DNA of 17,719 bases from an uncultured Flavobacteriaceae bacterium (GTDB lineage Bacteria > Bacteroidota > Bacteroidia > Flavobacteriales > Flavobacteriaceae): positions 1 to 17,719 of the forward strand of contig CAMZLT010000185.1 in NCBI GenBank assembly GCA_947311745.1, read 5' to 3'. Below, one piece after another: positions 1 through 6,922 of the stretch; the first letter of the stretch is position 1, and each line of letters begins with the position of its first letter. Both the position numbers and the translations under genes were made by a program. The notes beneath the pieces are model-generated. The model was not told where the DNA came from. It saw only the letters and a list, made by a program, of their open reading frames with translations, and did not search any database.

Positions 1-34
1 ATTTAGCAATAGGTAATAAATCGATTGTAGACAT
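1..34 (-). CDS. Possible start of an unidentified gene, cut by the window edge
   Basis: An ATG on the minus strand opens a frame of 11 codons (MSTIDLLPIAK) with no stop before the window ends. It is too short to identify. It lies in the same orientation as all other genes here. A promoter-like TTG-N19-AATTTTTG lies about 65 to 95 nt upstream, and the 100 nt just upstream hold no other coding sequence, as expected of a 5' leader. I cannot exclude a chance open frame. Confidence 0.35.
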   Translation of the reverse strand, partial: MSTIDLLPIAK

Positions 35-99
35 CTGTTTTTTTTATAACAAATATCAAACTATTTTTTTAAAACTCCACAAGTTTTGCACTTGATCCG

Positions 100-129
100 C
101 AAAAATTTATAGAATTAACCCTTCCACAA
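100..129 (-). promoter_or_regulatory. Candidate Bacteroidota promoter for the partial gene at the left edge
   Basis: Read on the minus strand, a TTG (127-129) is followed after exactly 19 nt by AATTTTTG (100-107). The Bacteroidota vegetative promoter is TTG-N19ish-TAnnTTTG, so this has one mismatch, A for T at the first -7 position. Transcription would start near 92-95, leaving a leader of about 60 nt. The leader would open with a small hairpin, CAAGT (94-90), loop, ACTTG (84-80). No expression evidence is available; this is a motif call only. Confidence 0.3.
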
Positions 130-328
130 TTAATGAATGGATTAAAAAATATGTGACCCTCAAAAAGTAGTAAAAAACGCAATTAAATTGTATAATAATG
201 AAAGATTACACGTATCTTTTGGCTATAAAACTCCAAATTCGGTACACAAAAAAATAATTTAAATCTATATTAATCTGTAGCCGTATTTTAAGACTAGACA
301 CTATCATCAATACAGGTATTTTATATCC

Positions 329-358
329 AAAAAAATAAAATTTCTTTATTGAAATTTA
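329..358 (-). terminator. Candidate intrinsic terminator after the ctlX-like gene
   Basis: On the minus strand AAATTTC (357-351) pairs with GAAATTT (344-338) around a 6-nt loop. It is followed directly by a T-rich run, TATTTTTTT. The stem has only one G-C pair and lies about 90 nt past the stop codon, so it is weaker than the other terminators in this window. No better hairpin lies closer to the gene end. Confidence 0.4.
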
Positions 359-445
359 AGTTTTGATAATTCCCAATTTTTATAACTTACCCATATAAAA
401 TCATTAATAAAGTAAATCATCAATACAAGGAATTAAGGTTAAAAA

Positions 446-1357
446 TTAAAAAACTTCAGCAAGCATACAACGTACACTTCCGCCACCATTTTTCTCAATT
501 GTAGCAACATCAGCAACTAAAATTTTATCATATTTTAAAATCTGATTTATTTGCTCGTTGCTTAACGATTGCTTTGCTGTTTTACTCATTACAAGATATT
601 TTGCGTCTTTACCTTGTAATTCTAAGGTGTTTCCTGCAAAATTAGCAATTTGATTTTCGGTTAAATGAATAATTTCTTTATCGCTTTGTTTTAAAAATTT
701 AAGCACCTGCTTTCGTTCCTTTTTAGCATCAATTGCATCCAAACAAACCATTACAAAAGAATTAGAAACACTCATCATTACATTCGTATGATATATTGGC
801 AAACGCTTTCCGTTAACGGAATGATATGCTGTAAAAATCACAGGAGTATATTCTAAATCCTCGCAAAATTCAATAAATAATTCCTCATTTGAACGAGCTG
901 ATAAAGCACAATAGGCAATTTTATTTTCTCTATCTAAAACCATCGAACCAGTACCTTCTAAATAAACAGATTCCGTTTCAGCAACAGTATAATCTATTAT
1001 GTTTTTTATTGAAAATCCTTTAGATTCTACCAACTTCAAAATATCCTCACGACGTTCTAAACGACGGTTTTTAGCAAACATTGGATACACACAAACGGTT
1101 TTATTTTTATGAAAAGAAATCCAATTATTAGGAAAAATAGCATCTGGAGTTTCTGGTTTTTTAGTATCTTGAACTACGATAACATTTACGCCTATTTCCT
1201 TTAAGTATTTAACTAAAGAATCAAACTCCTTCAAAGCTTTTTGCTGTGTTAAAAAATCGGATTCGTCAGTATTTTTTTGATAAAAATTAGTACTTACAGT
1301 TTGTTCATTTCGCTTAAACGAAACTGGTCTAATCATCAAAACTCTAGAAACTTGCAT
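446..1357 (-). CDS. ctlX: CtlX-like citrulline/guanidino hydrolase (amidinotransferase fold)
   Basis: The 303-residue protein belongs to the guanidino-group-modifying superfamily (arginine deiminase, DDAH and amidinotransferase relatives), and it best resembles the group annotated as citrulline utilization hydrolase CtlX. Visible signatures are PDAIFPNNW at 71-79 (substrate-pocket Asp and Asn), EGTGS at 134-138, HTNV with His190, and the C-terminal GGGSVRC with the presumed nucleophile Cys297. These supply the Cys-His-Glu/Asp catalytic set. It starts 3 nt after the arginase stop codon (TAA-CCT-ATG), so the two are almost certainly co-transcribed and probably translationally coupled. By family knowledge it would hydrolyse citrulline or a related ureido or guanidino compound; the substrate is inferred. 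A DDAH-like activity on methylated arginines is the main alternative. Confidence 0.8.
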   Translation of the reverse strand: MQVSRVLMIRPVSFKRNEQTVSTNFYQKNTDESDFLTQQKALKEFDSLVKYLKEIGVNVIVVQDTKKPETPDAIFPNNWISFHKNKTVCVYPMFAKNRRLERREDILKLVESKGFSIKNIIDYTVAETESVYLEGTGSMVLDRENKIAYCALSARSNEELFIEFCEDLEYTPVIFTAYHSVNGKRLPIYHTNVMMSVSNSFVMVCLDAIDAKKERKQVLKFLKQSDKEIIHLTENQIANFAGNTLELQGKDAKYLVMSKTAKQSLSNEQINQILKYDKILVADVATIEKNGGGSVRCMLAEVF

Positions 1358-1360
1358 AGG

Positions 1361-2323
1361 TTATTCAATATAATTATCGGTTACATTTTTGGTTACACTT
1401 TCTAAAATATCAAAAGCAGTTTCTGCCATTACGTTTCCTTTTAAATCTAAAAGCGGATTTACCTCTACAAATTCTACACAAACCACTTTTTTGGTTTCCA
1501 TAAATTGTTTAATAATATCTTTTATTTCTTGCGGATCAAATCCTTTTGCAACAGGAGTTCCAGTTCCGTAAGAAACCATATCACAATCCATAGAATCTAC
1601 ATCAAAAGAAATATAAATAACATCTGCATTTTTAAGCCTTTCTATAGCTTCTGCTACACAAGTTTGCAAACCACGATAACGAACTTCGGCAACCATATAA
1701 TTTTTAATATTATATTTTTCAATTTGTGCTTCTTCGGGTTTTTCCGTATCTCTAACACCAAAATAGACTAAATTTTCTGGTTGTAATTTTACAACAGGAA
1801 TTTCAATATTTTTCATGCGATTCCATAGTTCCTCTGTCCCTCTTGAAACGGCATTTATTTGGAAATCTAAATTATCTTCTCCAATAGCTGCTGCTAAAGG
1901 CATTCCGTGGATATTACCCGAAGGTGATGTATATGGCGAATGTATATCTGCATGTGCATCAATCCAAACAACACCTACGTTTTTAGTAGGAAAAGCGGCT
2001 TTTACACCACTAATACTTCCTAAAGCGGAAGAATGATCTCCAGACAAAACTATCGGAAATTTTTTTTCTTGTAAATTAACCTTTACGTGATTGCTCAATC
2101 TAGTACACTGCGTTAAAACACTACCAATACGTTTTGCAAAAGAATTTTTTACTTTGTTGTAAATAGATTCGTTTTCGGTATCTACATCCTCAAAAGCAAA
2201 TTGATTAAACAATTCGTTATTGTTATTAATTGCTGCAATTTCTATTGCATCCACACCCAAATCTGAACCGCGGGTTCCTGCTCCGATATCCGAACGATTT
2301 TTTATAATTTTTATGGATTTCAT
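1361..2323 (-). CDS. rocF: Arginase (arginine to ornithine and urea)
   Basis: This is an arginase/ureohydrolase-family metalloenzyme of 320 residues from the chosen start. The manganese-binding motifs are complete: GDHS with His97, DAHAD with Asp122, His124 and Asp126, and SFDVDSMD with Asp241 and Asp243. NIHGMPLA (His139 region) and a late VEFVEVNP (278-291 region) are also typical. The frame is open to an ATG at 2350. I prefer the internal ATG at 2323, because the protein then begins MKSIKII and the nine extra residues would run into the foot of the gltA terminator. Arginase proper is favoured over agmatinase or formimidoylglutamase by overall sequence and by the adjacent arginine/citrulline-type hydrolase, but the substrate is inferred. 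No clear promoter is seen in the 62 nt upstream; TAATTTTA at 2336-2343 is a near match very close to the start. Confidence 0.85.
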   Translation of the reverse strand: MKSIKIIKNRSDIGAGTRGSDLGVDAIEIAAINNNNELFNQFAFEDVDTENESIYNKVKNSFAKRIGSVLTQCTRLSNHVKVNLQEKKFPIVLSGDHSSALGSISGVKAAFPTKNVGVVWIDAHADIHSPYTSPSGNIHGMPLAAAIGEDNLDFQINAVSRGTEELWNRMKNIEIPVVKLQPENLVYFGVRDTEKPEEAQIEKYNIKNYMVAEVRYRGLQTCVAEAIERLKNADVIYISFDVDSMDCDMVSYGTGTPVAKGFDPQEIKDIIKQFMETKKVVCVEFVEVNPLLDLKGNVMAETAFDILESVTKNVTDNYIE

Positions 2324-2350
2324 TCTTTGTGTATTTAAAATTAAAAGCAT

Positions 2351-2382
2351 AAAAAAGACCGTCTTTTCTGACAGTCTTTTTT
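2351..2382 (-). terminator. Intrinsic terminator of gltA
   Basis: AAAAAAGAC (2351-2359) pairs with GTCTTTTTT (2374-2382), and an inner GTC (2361-2363) pairs with GAC (2370-2372) around a TTTTCT loop. The one non-Watson-Crick position is a C/A clash on plus-strand RNA but a U-G wobble on minus-strand RNA, so the hairpin suits the minus strand. It lies 3 nt past the citrate synthase stop. The flanking A and T tracts could also terminate transcripts from the other side. Confidence 0.8.
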
Positions 2383-2385
2383 ACA

Positions 2386-3672
2386 TTAACGTTTTTCAAC
2401 AGTTAAAAATTCTCTATATTTTTCACCAATATACAATTGTCTTGGTCTTCCTATTGGTTCTTTATTTAAACGCATTTCTCGCCATTGTGCAATCCAACCA
2501 GGCAAACGACCTATAGCAAACATCACAGTAAACATTTCGGTAGGAATACCTAAAGCACGATAAATAATTCCAGAATAAAAATCTACATTTGGATATAGTT
2601 TTCTTTTAATAAAATATTCATCCTCTAAAGCAACTGCTTCTAACTTTTTAGCTATTTCTAAAATAGGATCTTCAATTCCTAAACTAGCTAAAACTTCATC
2701 GGCAGATTTTTTAATAATTCTAGCTCTTGGATCGAAGTTTTTATATACTCTATGTCCGAATCCCATTAATCTAAACGGATCCTTTTTATCTTTTGCCTTT
2801 AAAATATATTTTTCTACATCACCACCGTCTTTAGCAATACTTTCTAACATTTCGATTACTGCTTGATTTGCTCCTCCGTGCAACGGTCCCCAAAGTGCCG
2901 AAACACCAGCTGAGATAGAAGCAAACATACCAGCATGTGACGAACCAACAATACGAACGGTAGAAGTAGAGCAATTTTGCTCGTGATCTACGTGTAAAAT
3001 TAACAATTGATCTAAAGCATTCACCACAACAGGATCTAATTTATAGGTTTCTGTTGGTATTTTAAACATCATTTCCAAGATGTTTTCGATATAGTTCAAA
3101 TTATTATTTGAATAATTCATTGGATATCCTCGGTTCTTTTTTAAAGCCCAAGAAGCCAATACTGGTATTTTTGCTAATGTTTTACAAATAGCTTGGTACA
3201 TTTCCTCTTCATTTTCAATAGCAACAGCTTTAGGATTAAAAGCTGTTAAAGCAGAAGTTAACGAAGATAATATCCCCATTGGATGTGCATTTTTAGGAAA
3301 ACCATCTAAAATATCTTTCATCTCTTCGTTAATCATTGAGTACGATTTAATCGTGCTCTCAAATTTTTTAAATTGTTCTTTAGTTGGCAATTCTTCAAAA
3401 ATAACTAAATAAGCTACTTCTAAAAAATTAGAATTCTCAGCTAACTCTTCTAAAGCATAACCTCTATATCTAAGTATTCCTTTTTCACCATCTAAAAAAG
3501 TTATTTTACTAGTACAAGAACCTGTGTTTTTATAACCTGGATCTAAGGTAATTAATCCACCTGTAGAACCTCTTAGCTTTTTAATATCTATAGCTACTTC
3601 TCCTTCTGTTCCTCTAATAATTGGGAATTCGTATTTTTTCCCATCAATCTCTAAAATTGCTGTATCTGACAT
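2386..3672 (-). CDS. gltA: Citrate synthase
   Basis: Condenses acetyl-CoA with oxaloacetate to give citrate, the entry step of the TCA cycle, in the cytoplasm. The length, 428 residues, matches the large bacterial (GltA, type II) citrate synthases. The active-site residues are in place: His265 in GPLHGGANQA, His307 in GFGHRVYK and Asp364 in NVDFYSG. HVDHEQNCST at 227-236 is another family hallmark. The N-terminal region of about 60 residues with a small beta domain (TAILEIDGKKYEFPI) is characteristic of the GltA type. It is flanked by terminators on both sides, so it appears to be a single-gene unit. The 114 nt between the eno terminator and its ATG should hold the promoter, but I found only a weak TATTTTGG at 3711-3718 with no good -33 partner. 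No Shine-Dalgarno is visible. Confidence 0.97.
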   Translation of the reverse strand: MSDTAILEIDGKKYEFPIIRGTEGEVAIDIKKLRGSTGGLITLDPGYKNTGSCTSKITFLDGEKGILRYRGYALEELAENSNFLEVAYLVIFEELPTKEQFKKFESTIKSYSMINEEMKDILDGFPKNAHPMGILSSLTSALTAFNPKAVAIENEEEMYQAICKTLAKIPVLASWALKKNRGYPMNYSNNNLNYIENILEMMFKIPTETYKLDPVVVNALDQLLILHVDHEQNCSTSTVRIVGSSHAGMFASISAGVSALWGPLHGGANQAVIEMLESIAKDGGDVEKYILKAKDKKDPFRLMGFGHRVYKNFDPRARIIKKSADEVLASLGIEDPILEIAKKLEAVALEDEYFIKRKLYPNVDFYSGIIYRALGIPTEMFTVMFAIGRLPGWIAQWREMRLNKEPIGRPRQLYIGEKYREFLTVEKR

Positions 3673-3790
3673 GTTAATTTAATTTAAAATTTACTCGTAA
3701 ACCGAGGTTACCAAAATACGATATTTTTACAAATATTTAGTAGAAAAATTAATAATTTTATTAACGTTTTAATGAGTTTTAAATACACAA

Positions 3791-3824
3791 AAAAGACTAC
3801 ACATATTTGGATGTATAGTCTTTT
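3791..3824 (-). terminator. Intrinsic terminator of the carA-eno unit
   Basis: A 14-bp stem, AAAAGACTACACAT (3791-3804) against ATGTATAGTCTTTT (3811-3824), closes a 6-nt loop. The single imperfect pair is C/A on plus-strand RNA but U-G on minus-strand RNA, which fits use by the minus-strand genes. Minus-strand transcripts would end in a run of U from the AAAAAA at 3789-3794. It lies about 60 nt beyond the eno stop codon. Confidence 0.85.
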
Positions 3825-3839
3825 ATTTATTCTATAAAG

Positions 3840-3859
3840 ATTGTTTCAACCGAAACAAT
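3840..3859 (-). other. Second hairpin just after eno
   Basis: ATTGTTTC (3840-3847) and GAAACAAT (3852-3859) form a perfect 8-bp inverted repeat with a 4-nt loop (GGTT on minus-strand RNA). It lies between the eno stop and the terminator at 3791-3824. No U-run follows it on the minus strand, so it is not an obvious terminator. A role in 3'-end protection or processing is possible but not shown. Confidence 0.5.
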
Positions 3860-3886
3860 TTAACTTCATATATACTTATAAAGCAA

Positions 3887-5179
3887 TTATAAATTCAAAT
3901 TAAATGCTTTGTTTTTAGGAAAATACGCCACTTCGTTAAGCTGTTCTTCTATTCTAAGTAATTGGTTGTATTTTGCAATTCTATCGGTTCGTGATGCAGA
4001 GCCTGTTTTAATTTGACCTGTATTTAATGCTACCGCTAAATCTGCAATGGTTGTATCTTCGGTTTCTCCTGAACGATGTGAGATTACACTTGTAAAACCT
4101 GCATTTTTAGCCATATTAACTGCTGCAATGGTTTCGGTTAATGTTCCGATTTGGTTTAATTTAATTAAAATGGAATTTGCGGATTTTTCTTTAATTCCTT
4201 TGGCTAATAAATCTACATTAGTAACAAACAAATCATCGCCAACTATTTGAACTTTGTCGCCAATTTTAGCAGTTAAATACTTCCAACCATCCCAGTCGTT
4301 TTCATCCATACCATCTTCTATAGATACAATTGGATATTTTGTGCTAAGTTCTGCTAAATAATTTGCTTGTTCTTCGGAAGTTCTAATTGCTGCATTTTCA
4401 CCTTCAAATTTTGTATAATCGTATTTTCCATCTATAAAAAATTCAGAAGCTGCACAATCTAATGCTAACAAAACTTCATCTCCTGCTTTATATCCTGCTT
4501 TTTCAATTGCCAAAAGAACGGTTTCTATTGCATCTTCTGTTCCGTTAAAATTCGGAGCAAAACCACCTTCATCACCAACTGCTGTACTTAAATTTCTATC
4601 GTGAAGTATTTTTTTTAGGTTATGAAATATTTCGGAACCCATTTTAAGTGCTTCGGTAAAATTATTTGCACCAATTGGCATAATCATAAATTCTTGAAAT
4701 GCAATCGGAGCATCGGAATGCGAGCCTCCGTTTACAATGTTCATCATTGGAACTGGCAATGTGTTTGCAGACACGCCTCCGATATATCGATACAAAGGCA
4801 TTTTCATTTCATTTGCTGCCGCTTTTGCTACCGCTAAGGAAACTCCTAAAATAGCATTTGCTCCTAAATTTGCTTTATTCGTTGTGCCATCTAGTTCTAT
4901 AAGTAGGCTGTCAATTGCATTTTGTTCAAAAACAGAAACGCCAATCAATTGATCTGCTATAATTTCATTAACATTGGATACTGCTTTAAAAACAGCTTTA
5001 CCCATATAATCCGAACCACCATCTCGTAATTCAACAGCTTCATGTTCTCCTGTCGAAGCTCCTGAAGGTACTGCTGCTCTACCTAAAATACCATTTTCAG
5101 TTAAAACATCTACTTCAACAGTAGGGTTACCTCTTGAATCAAAAATTTGTCTTGCATGAATATCAATTATAACTGCCAT
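3887..5179 (-). CDS. eno: Enolase (phosphopyruvate hydratase)
   Basis: Interconverts 2-phosphoglycerate and phosphoenolpyruvate in glycolysis and gluconeogenesis. The protein is full length at 430 residues. It opens with the conserved ARQIFDSRGNPTVEVDV region (9-25) and carries GGSHSD (151-156), VGDEGG with the catalytic Glu204, and LIKLNQIGT with the catalytic Lys340. Magnesium ligands are expected at Asp241, Glu288 (SIEDG) and Asp315 (GDD). ISHRSGETEDTTIADL (366-381) is the other family signature. Its ATG lies 2 nt after the carA stop (TAG-AT-ATG), so translation is probably coupled to carA, and a strong terminator follows. I see no independent promoter in the few bases between the genes; one inside carA cannot be excluded. 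Confidence 0.98.
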   Translation of the reverse strand: MAVIIDIHARQIFDSRGNPTVEVDVLTENGILGRAAVPSGASTGEHEAVELRDGGSDYMGKAVFKAVSNVNEIIADQLIGVSVFEQNAIDSLLIELDGTTNKANLGANAILGVSLAVAKAAANEMKMPLYRYIGGVSANTLPVPMMNIVNGGSHSDAPIAFQEFMIMPIGANNFTEALKMGSEIFHNLKKILHDRNLSTAVGDEGGFAPNFNGTEDAIETVLLAIEKAGYKAGDEVLLALDCAASEFFIDGKYDYTKFEGENAAIRTSEEQANYLAELSTKYPIVSIEDGMDENDWDGWKYLTAKIGDKVQIVGDDLFVTNVDLLAKGIKEKSANSILIKLNQIGTLTETIAAVNMAKNAGFTSVISHRSGETEDTTIADLAVALNTGQIKTGSASRTDRIAKYNQLLRIEEQLNEVAYFPKNKAFNLNL

Positions 5180-5181
5180 AT

Positions 5182-6291
5182 CTAATTATTTTTATTTTTG
5201 TAATTTTTTATATTTTGAATAAATTCATCAAATAAATACGATGAATCGTGTGGTCCTGGACTTGCTTCAGGATGGAATTGCACAGAAAAACAATTTTTAT
5301 TTTTCATTCGCATTCCTGCTAAAGTATTATCATTTAAATGAATGTGTGTTATCTCAAATTCTTCATTACTTTCTACTTGTTCTTTATCCACAACAAAACC
5401 ATGATTTTGAGAAGTTATTTCTCCTTTTTTTGTTTCTAAATTTAATACAGGATGGTTAATTCCTCTATGCCCATTATGCATTTTATAGGTAGAAATATTA
5501 TTTGCCAATGCTATAATTTGATGCCCAAGACAAATACCAAATAAAGGCAAGTTGTTTTCTATAATTTTCTTTGCTAAATATTGTGCTTCTTTTAAAGGTT
5601 GTGGATCTCCTGGACCGTTAGATAAAAAATAACCATCAGGATTAAATTTTTTCATTTCTTCAAAAGTGGTATTATATGGAAACACCTTAACGTAACAATC
5701 TCTTTTTATTAAATTGTTTAAAATATTTTGTTTAATACCTATATCCAAAGCTGCTATTTTAAAGGTTGCGGATTCTTTACCAACAAAATAAGTATTTTTA
5801 GTAGAAACTTTTGAAGCCAATTCTAAACCTTCCATAGTAGGTTTATTTTTCAATTGTGCTTGTAATTCCTCCATATTTGTATTCGTAGATATCACAGCAT
5901 TCATTGCTCCTTTTTCACGAATATGCCTTACTAGACTTCGTGTATCTACATTTGAAATAGCTACAATATTATTTTCCGATAAAAAATTAAATAGGCTATC
6001 ATCTGCTAGTTTTCTAGAATGTTCTTTAGTAAAGTTTCTACAAATCAATCCTGCAATTTGCACAGAATTTGATTCTTGTTCTTTTTTTAAAGTTCCGTAA
6101 TTACCAATGTGCACGTTGGTTGTAACCATAATTTGTCCATAGTAAGACGGATCGGTAAAAATTTCTTGATAACCTGTCATCCCAGTATTAAAACAAATTT
6201 CACCAAAAGATGTACCATCAATTCCTATAGAATCTCCTGTAAAAAAAGTTCCATCTGCTAGGAGTATTATTGCTTGATTTGTTGTAGCCAT
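5182..6291 (-). CDS. carA: Carbamoyl phosphate synthetase small (glutaminase) subunit
   Basis: Releases ammonia from glutamine and passes it to the large subunit CarB to make carbamoyl phosphate for pyrimidines and arginine. The protein has 369 residues and the usual two-part build: an N-terminal CPSase small-subunit domain (about 1-150, including CFNTGMTGYQEIFTDPSYYG at 33-52) and a C-terminal class I glutamine amidotransferase domain (about 175-365). The catalytic triad is Cys254 in GICLGHQ with His340 and Glu342 in QFHPEASPGPHD. SNGPGDP (224-230) forms the oxyanion-region motif. No carB is adjacent; the next gene is eno, 2 nt away. A TATTTTTG element just upstream is a candidate promoter. 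Confidence 0.97.
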   Translation of the reverse strand: MATTNQAIILLADGTFFTGDSIGIDGTSFGEICFNTGMTGYQEIFTDPSYYGQIMVTTNVHIGNYGTLKKEQESNSVQIAGLICRNFTKEHSRKLADDSLFNFLSENNIVAISNVDTRSLVRHIREKGAMNAVISTNTNMEELQAQLKNKPTMEGLELASKVSTKNTYFVGKESATFKIAALDIGIKQNILNNLIKRDCYVKVFPYNTTFEEMKKFNPDGYFLSNGPGDPQPLKEAQYLAKKIIENNLPLFGICLGHQIIALANNISTYKMHNGHRGINHPVLNLETKKGEITSQNHGFVVDKEQVESNEEFEITHIHLNDNTLAGMRMKNKNCFSVQFHPEASPGPHDSSYLFDEFIQNIKNYKNKNN

Positions 6292-6318
6292 TTATAGGGA
6301 GAATATTTTAATATGTTG

Positions 6319-6326
6319 CAAAAATA
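6319..6326 (-). promoter_or_regulatory. Candidate -7 promoter element for carA-eno
   Basis: On the minus strand the sequence reads TATTTTTG followed by C, an exact match to the Bacteroidota -7 consensus TAnnTTTG. It lies 27 nt before the carA ATG, so a transcript would have a leader of about 20 nt. The expected -33 TTG is not clear: about 19 nt upstream lies TTA, inside the rplQ terminator stem-loop. Motif evidence only. Confidence 0.45.
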
Positions 6327-6362
6327 AAAAAAGATAAACTAAATAAATAGTTTATCTTTTTT
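6327..6362 (-). terminator. Intrinsic terminator at the end of the ribosomal protein cluster
   Basis: AAAAAAGATAAACT (6327-6340) and AGTTTATCTTTTTT (6349-6362) form a perfect 14-bp stem around an 8-nt loop, with A and T tracts on the outer sides. It lies 24 nt beyond the rplQ stop codon. Because the structure is symmetric it could act on either strand, but only minus-strand genes are present. Confidence 0.85.
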
Positions 6363-6386
6363 ATAATATAAATGTTTATTAACATT

Positions 6387-6854
6387 TTATTCTTCTTCTT
6401 TAGAAGTATTATTTTCAGTAGCAGGAGCAGTTTGTGCATTTCCGCCACGTCTTCTTCTTGTTTTCTTTTTCTTTTTACCGTTTGGATTATAAACTTCGTT
6501 ATAGTCAACCAATTCGATCATTGCCATTTCTGCATTATCTCCTTTTCTGTTTCCTAATTTGATTATTCTTAAGTAACCTCCTGGTCTATCTGCAACTTTT
6601 ACAGCTACATCTCTAAAAAGTTCAGAAACTACTTCTTTTCTTTTTAAGTATTTAAAAACAATACGTCTGTTATGCGTAGTATCTTCTTTAGATTTTGTAA
6701 TTAAAGGTTCTAAGTATTGTCTAACAGCTTTCGCTTTAGCAACTGTAGTATTTATACGCTTGTGTTCAATAATTGAACAAGCCATGTTAGATAGCATTGC
6801 CTTTCTATGTGCTTTTTTTCTACCTAAGTGATTAAATTTTTTACCGTGTCTCAT
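6387..6854 (-). CDS. rplQ: Ribosomal protein L17 with a long charged C-terminal tail
   Basis: Large-subunit protein L17 (bL17), last gene of the ribosomal cluster. The conserved core is the first 120 or so residues, beginning MRHGKKFNHLGRKKAHRKAM and including HKRINTT and TKSKEDTTHNRR. At 155 residues it is longer than the usual 115-130. The extra tail starts near 124 with a KKKKKTRRRRGG block, then TAPATENNTSKEEE, a basic patch followed by an acidic end. Similar tails are common in Bacteroidota L17, so I read this as lineage-typical rather than a fusion. The start lies only 4 nt after a fourfold ATTTATG repeat (6859-6886). A strong terminator follows. Confidence 0.96.
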   Translation of the reverse strand: MRHGKKFNHLGRKKAHRKAMLSNMACSIIEHKRINTTVAKAKAVRQYLEPLITKSKEDTTHNRRIVFKYLKRKEVVSELFRDVAVKVADRPGGYLRIIKLGNRKGDNAEMAMIELVDYNEVYNPNGKKKKKTRRRRGGNAQTAPATENNTSKEEE

Positions 6855-6858
6855 TTTA

Positions 6859-6886
6859 ATTTATGATTTATGATTTATGATTTATG
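6859..6886. repeat. Four tandem copies of ATTTATG before rplQ
   Basis: Four uninterrupted perfect copies of the 7-mer ATTTATG (CATAAAT on the coding strand) fill the 28 nt ending 4 nt short of the rplQ start codon. They occupy the whole translation-initiation region. The unit is A/T-rich and carries no Shine-Dalgarno. Confidence 0.95.
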
Positions 6887-6922
6887 TCTTTAATTTATAT
6901 TAAAGTGATCAAAAAATCAAAA

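Larger units (their letters stand above)
35..445. other. 411-base intergenic region, no complete gene
   Basis: This is very AT-rich sequence between the end of the CtlX-like gene and the start of the partial left-edge gene. I see no convincing open frame, tRNA or repeat array. It contains a terminator candidate (329-358), a promoter candidate (100-129), and two copies of the 12-mer ATCATCAATACA at 303-314 and 416-427. The stretch from about 130 to 300 holds nothing I can interpret. Confidence 0.6.

Noticed and set aside
1505..1771. 88-codon plus-strand open frame inside the arginase gene
   Set aside because: It overlaps a well-supported enzyme gene, has a biased composition and resembles no family I know; it is an antisense shadow.
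2324..2350. Upstream ATG that would lengthen arginase by nine residues
   Set aside because: The extra residues match no arginase N-terminus that I know and the start would lie directly at the gltA terminator; the ATG at 2323 fits better.
3711..3718. TATTTTGG as a gltA promoter
   Set aside because: One mismatch in the TTTG core and no TTG at a usable distance; not strong enough to list as a feature.
6308..6508. 66-codon minus-strand open frame covering the rplQ terminator and tail
   Set aside because: It overlaps rplQ in another frame and runs through the terminator; its protein is low-complexity Lys/Ile/Leu.
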